A stretch of 7,342 nt of DNA from DATBMY01 sp036554605 (GTDB taxonomy: Bacteria > Acidobacteriota > Blastocatellia > UBA7656), in contig DATBMY010000196.1 in NCBI GenBank assembly GCA_036554605.1, positions 1-7,342 on the forward strand, given 5' to 3'. Positions 5,517-7,342 of this stretch are shown one piece after another. Numbering within the stretch: position 1 is the first letter of the stretch; each line of letters starts with the position of its first letter. The notes under the pieces are model-generated. The model was not told where the DNA came from and made no database searches. It was given only the letters and a program-made list of their open reading frames with translations. The position numbers and the translations under genes are program-made.

Positions 5517-6362
5517 ATGAGTACGACACAACTTTCAGAAAGAGTCGAAGAAAGGATTCGAGAATGGAATCTCCTTGTCCGCGATGCGATTGAGACACAG
5601 AGTTCCTTTATAGCTTTCGGCGCTCGCGGCAATCAGCCCGTCGTTCTGAAGGTGATGCGCCAACCGGGTGATGAGTGGCGATGCGGCGAGGTATTACGCG
5701 CTTTTGACGCCAGAGCGATGGTACGGGTTTATGAATACGTTGACGGCGCGGTATTGCTCGAAAGACTCGATCCGGGGAGTTCGCTCGCCGCTTTAGCCCG
5801 AGACGGCCGAGACGAAGAAGCTACGGAAGTCATAGCAGAAGTCATTGTGCGGATGTCGCACCCGCGCGAATCATTAAAAGGATTCGCCACGGTAGAGGAT
5901 TGGGGGGAGGGGTTTCAGCGTTACCTGGCGGGCGGAGATGATCAGATTCCGAGAGCCTTCGTCGAGGAAGGTCAGCACTTGTACTCGGAACTCTGCGCGT
6001 CACAACGTGACATCAGACTTTTGCACGGCGATCTTCAGCACTACAACATTCTTTTTGATCGCCGGCGAGGGTGGACTGCCATAGATCCGAAAGGCGTGGT
6101 CGGCGAGATTGAGTACGAAATAGGAGCAAGTCTTCGCAATCCGCATGAGAGACCGGAATTGTTTGCTTCCACACACGCGGTCGAAAGAAGGCTCAAGCAT
6201 TATGAGAGCAAGCTGAAGCTGGATTTCAAACGAGCATTGGAGTGGGGGTTTGCTCAAGCCGTACTATCGGCCATTTGGACCGTCGAGGATGAGACTGTAT
6301 TAGATAGCGGTAATCCTTCGATCCTTTTAGCCAGGGCGATCCATCCGCTACTGAGGCAATAG
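5517..6362 (+). CDS. APH(6)/hydroxyurea-type phosphotransferase (streptomycin 6-kinase family)
   Basis: This encodes 281 residues of the protein-kinase-like aminoglycoside phosphotransferase fold (APH_6_hur family). It shows an ATP-site lysine in VVLKV (Lys45), the catalytic loop LLHGDLQHYNIL with Asp172 and Asn177, and the metal-binding motif AIDPKGVVGE (Asp190) followed by YEIGASLRNP, typical of this family. Family members transfer phosphate from ATP to small hydroxylated substrates such as streptomycin. Many chromosomal members have no known substrate, so resistance should not be assumed. It begins only 7 nt after the polymerase stop with no clear ribosome site, so it is probably the last gene of the lexA operon and translationally dependent on upstream genes. 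Its sequence looks somewhat less GC-rich than the polymerase, hinting at a later addition. Any link to DNA damage is unknown. Confidence 0.9.
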   Translation: MSTTQLSERVEERIREWNLLVRDAIETQSSFIAFGARGNQPVVLKVMRQPGDEWRCGEVLRAFDARAMVRVYEYVDGAVLLERLDPGSSLAALARDGRDEEATEVIAEVIVRMSHPRESLKGFATVEDWGEGFQRYLAGGDDQIPRAFVEEGQHLYSELCASQRDIRLLHGDLQHYNILFDRRRGWTAIDPKGVVGEIEYEIGASLRNPHERPELFASTHAVERRLKHYESKLKLDFKRALEWGFAQAVLSAIWTVEDETVLDSGNPSILLARAIHPLLRQ

Positions 6363-6449
6363 CTCGCGCCTTTGTTTCACCCCTCTAAATCCTCGCTATT
6401 AATCCTTATTATCTTACGGACTAAATAGATGGCCCGGATTGTGCCTCAC

Positions 6450-6479
6450 TTGCATTTTTGCGCGCAACGGAGCTATCAT
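6450..6479 (+). promoter_or_regulatory. Candidate promoter for the rimP-nusA operon
   Basis: TTGCAT (6450-6455) and TATCAT (6474-6479) are separated by 18 nt, giving a 4/6 match to the -35 and a 5/6 match to the -10. The spacer contains the perfect 10-bp palindrome TTGCGCGCAA (6458-6467), which could be an operator. Transcription would begin near 6486, about 45 nt before rimP, so the hairpin at 6496-6514 would lie within the leader. Confidence 0.5.
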
Positions 6480-6495
6480 GCTTGGCTTGCTAGAC

Positions 6496-6519
6496 AAGTG
6501 GGCTTGGCCCACTTTTTTT
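6496..6519 (+). terminator. Intrinsic terminator-like hairpin just before rimP
   Basis: AAGTGGGC (6496-6503), a TTG loop, and GCCCACTT (6507-6514) form a perfect 8-bp stem that runs into seven T's (6513-6519). It is a textbook terminator for the upstream lexA-to-kinase operon. It ends only 11 nt before the rimP ATG, leaving no room for a promoter between them, so rimP transcripts must either read through it or carry it as a leader hairpin. Confidence 0.8.
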
Positions 6520-6530
6520 CTTAGCGATTG

Positions 6531-6992
6531 ATGGCGAACCTGGATAAAGAGTCCATCGGCAGCATAATCGAGCGCGTGGCCGCGCGCGAGGGGCTCGAAG
6601 TAGTTCACTGGGAGACGACGGGCCCGCGCAACCACTTTGTGTTGCGCATATATATTGACAAGCTGGGAGGCATCACCCACGCCGACTGCGAGGTTATGAG
6701 CAATCAGGTAGGCACGCTGTTGGACGTGGAGGATTTGATCCCGCATCAGTACACGCTGGAGGTCTCGTCGCCCGGAATAGAACGTGGCCTTTATAAGCCC
6801 GCTGATTATGAGAGATTCGCCGGAAATCGCGTGCGTTTGAAGACGAGCGAATCTATTAATGGCCAGCGGAACTTTCGCGGCAAGCTCCTGGGGATCAATC
6901 AGGACGCTGTAAGCTTAGAGGCTGACGGCGTCGGTCGCGTCGAGATACCTTACGATAAAATCGCCAGGGCGAATATCGAATACGAATTCTAG
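6531..6992 (+). CDS. rimP: Ribosome maturation factor RimP
   Basis: This encodes 153 residues, normal for RimP (COG0779, about 150 aa), a cytoplasmic factor for 30S subunit assembly. The N-terminal domain (residues 1-80) contains EGLEVVHWETTGPRNHFVLR followed by IYIDKLGGITHADCEVMSNQ. The hallmark YTLEVSSPGIERGL follows at about 78-91, then YERFAGNRVRLKT of the C-terminal SH3-like domain, ending IPYDKIARANIEYEF. The ATG at 6531 is preferred; TTG at 6528 would add one residue. There is no clear SD motif, and a terminator-like hairpin lies directly upstream, suggesting expression is controlled at this point. The next gene is nusA, the standard order of the rimP-nusA-infB operon. Confidence 0.95.
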   Translation: MANLDKESIGSIIERVAAREGLEVVHWETTGPRNHFVLRIYIDKLGGITHADCEVMSNQVGTLLDVEDLIPHQYTLEVSSPGIERGLYKPADYERFAGNRVRLKTSESINGQRNFRGKLLGINQDAVSLEADGVGRVEIPYDKIARANIEYEF

Positions 6993-7060
6993 TGGTCAGG
7001 GGGTAGGCTCACGATCTAAAATTTGAAATTTCAAATTTGAGATCGTGAACTGCTGACCAC
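6992..7060. repeat. 69-nt nested palindrome between rimP and nusA
   Basis: The outer arms are GTGGTCAG (6992-6999) and CTGACCAC (7053-7060). The inner arms are TCACGATCT (7009-7017) and AGATCGTGA (7040-7048). The core AAATTTGAAATTTCAAATTT (7019-7038) is a perfect 20-bp palindrome, giving a 40-bp inner palindrome with one mismatched pair (7018/7039). The outer left arm begins on the last base of the rimP stop codon, and the right arm ends 5 nt before the nusA ribosome site. No T-run follows, so it is not a classic terminator. It looks like a REP- or MITE-like palindromic element, or an mRNA processing/stability hairpin. Confidence 0.85.
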
Positions 7061-7077
7061 CGATTAAGGAAAGAGCT

Positions 7078-7342
7078 ATGTCTACGAGTCCGATTCAGCA
7101 GCACATCGAGGCCTTGAGCCGCGAGAAGAACATTGATCCGGAGATAGTCATCTCGGCGATGAGGGATGCAGTCGAAGCCGCCGCGCGCAAGCAGTTCAAG
7201 ACGGGCGAAGATTTTCACGCGCGCTATAACCCCGAATCCGGCGAGGTCGAGCTCTACGCGCTGAAGACCGTAGTTGCTGAAGTACAGGACGAGGCCACCG
7301 AAATAAGCCTCGCCGAAGTCGAGGAGATGGGAGTGGAAGGCG
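7078..7342 (+). CDS. nusA: Transcription termination/antitermination factor NusA (5' part, runs off the window)
   Basis: The ATG at 7078 has AAGGA (7066-7070) 7 nt upstream. The 88 visible codons translate to MSTSPIQQHIEALSREKNID, continuing PEIVISAMRDAVEAAARKQF and then a stretch with YNPESGEVELYALKTVV and EATEISLAEVEEMG. This matches the NusA N-terminal RNA-polymerase-binding domain: a first helix pair, an acidic/aromatic strand region resembling the RVQIDRKSGD segment of E. coli NusA, and the ITLEEA-like turn. The S1, KH1 and KH2 domains should follow beyond the end of the window. NusA binds RNA polymerase and modulates pausing, termination and antitermination. It follows rimP after an 85-nt gap filled by a large palindrome. 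Confidence 0.92.
   Translation, partial: MSTSPIQQHIEALSREKNIDPEIVISAMRDAVEAAARKQFKTGEDFHARYNPESGEVELYALKTVVAEVQDEATEISLAEVEEMGVEG

Noticed and set aside
7009..7218. Minus-strand frame opposite the nusA start
   Set aside because: Its C-terminus is encoded by the palindrome and the rest is antisense of the NusA N-terminal domain.
1..7342. CRISPR array, tRNA, rRNA, insertion sequence or phage gene
   Set aside because: No spaced repeat array, cloverleaf, transposase or phage-type protein was seen on either strand.

Overview
The window reads as a chromosomal segment of a moderately GC-rich bacterium, most likely an acidobacterium (Blastocatellia/Pyrinomonadales-like). That placement is inferred from the protein style, GGTCRGG-type intergenic heptamers and the gene combination; no rRNA or other definitive marker is present.

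Layout. (1) 61-1428, minus strand: a coiled-coil/GAF-like/low-complexity-linker/helical-tail protein with a near-consensus promoter and a strong Shine-Dalgarno (SD) site. (2) 1429-1777: a divergent intergenic region holding that promoter, several inverted repeats, and the lexA promoter with three ATTTTCG direct repeats. (3) 1778-6362, plus strand: a tight five-gene run of lexA, a RecA/RadA-like protein without a usable Walker A or B motif, a ~98-aa helical protein, a family B DNA polymerase with altered motifs B and C and an apparently dead exonuclease domain, and an APH(6)-type small-molecule kinase. (4) 6363-6530: a spacer with a candidate promoter and a terminator-like hairpin just before rimP. 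(5) 6531-7342: rimP and the 5' part of nusA, separated by a 69-nt nested palindrome.

The main point of interest is lexA / degenerate RecA-like / small protein / PolB2-like polymerase. Its logic parallels the lexA-imuA-imuB-dnaE2 mutagenesis cassettes, but with a family B polymerase in place of the Y-family and DnaE2 enzymes. I infer a LexA-controlled DNA-damage-tolerance (possibly error-prone) module in which the RecA-like and small proteins are non-catalytic accessory factors. rimP-nusA is the start of the conserved translation/transcription operon that normally continues to infB. The large 3' portion of nusA lies outside the window.
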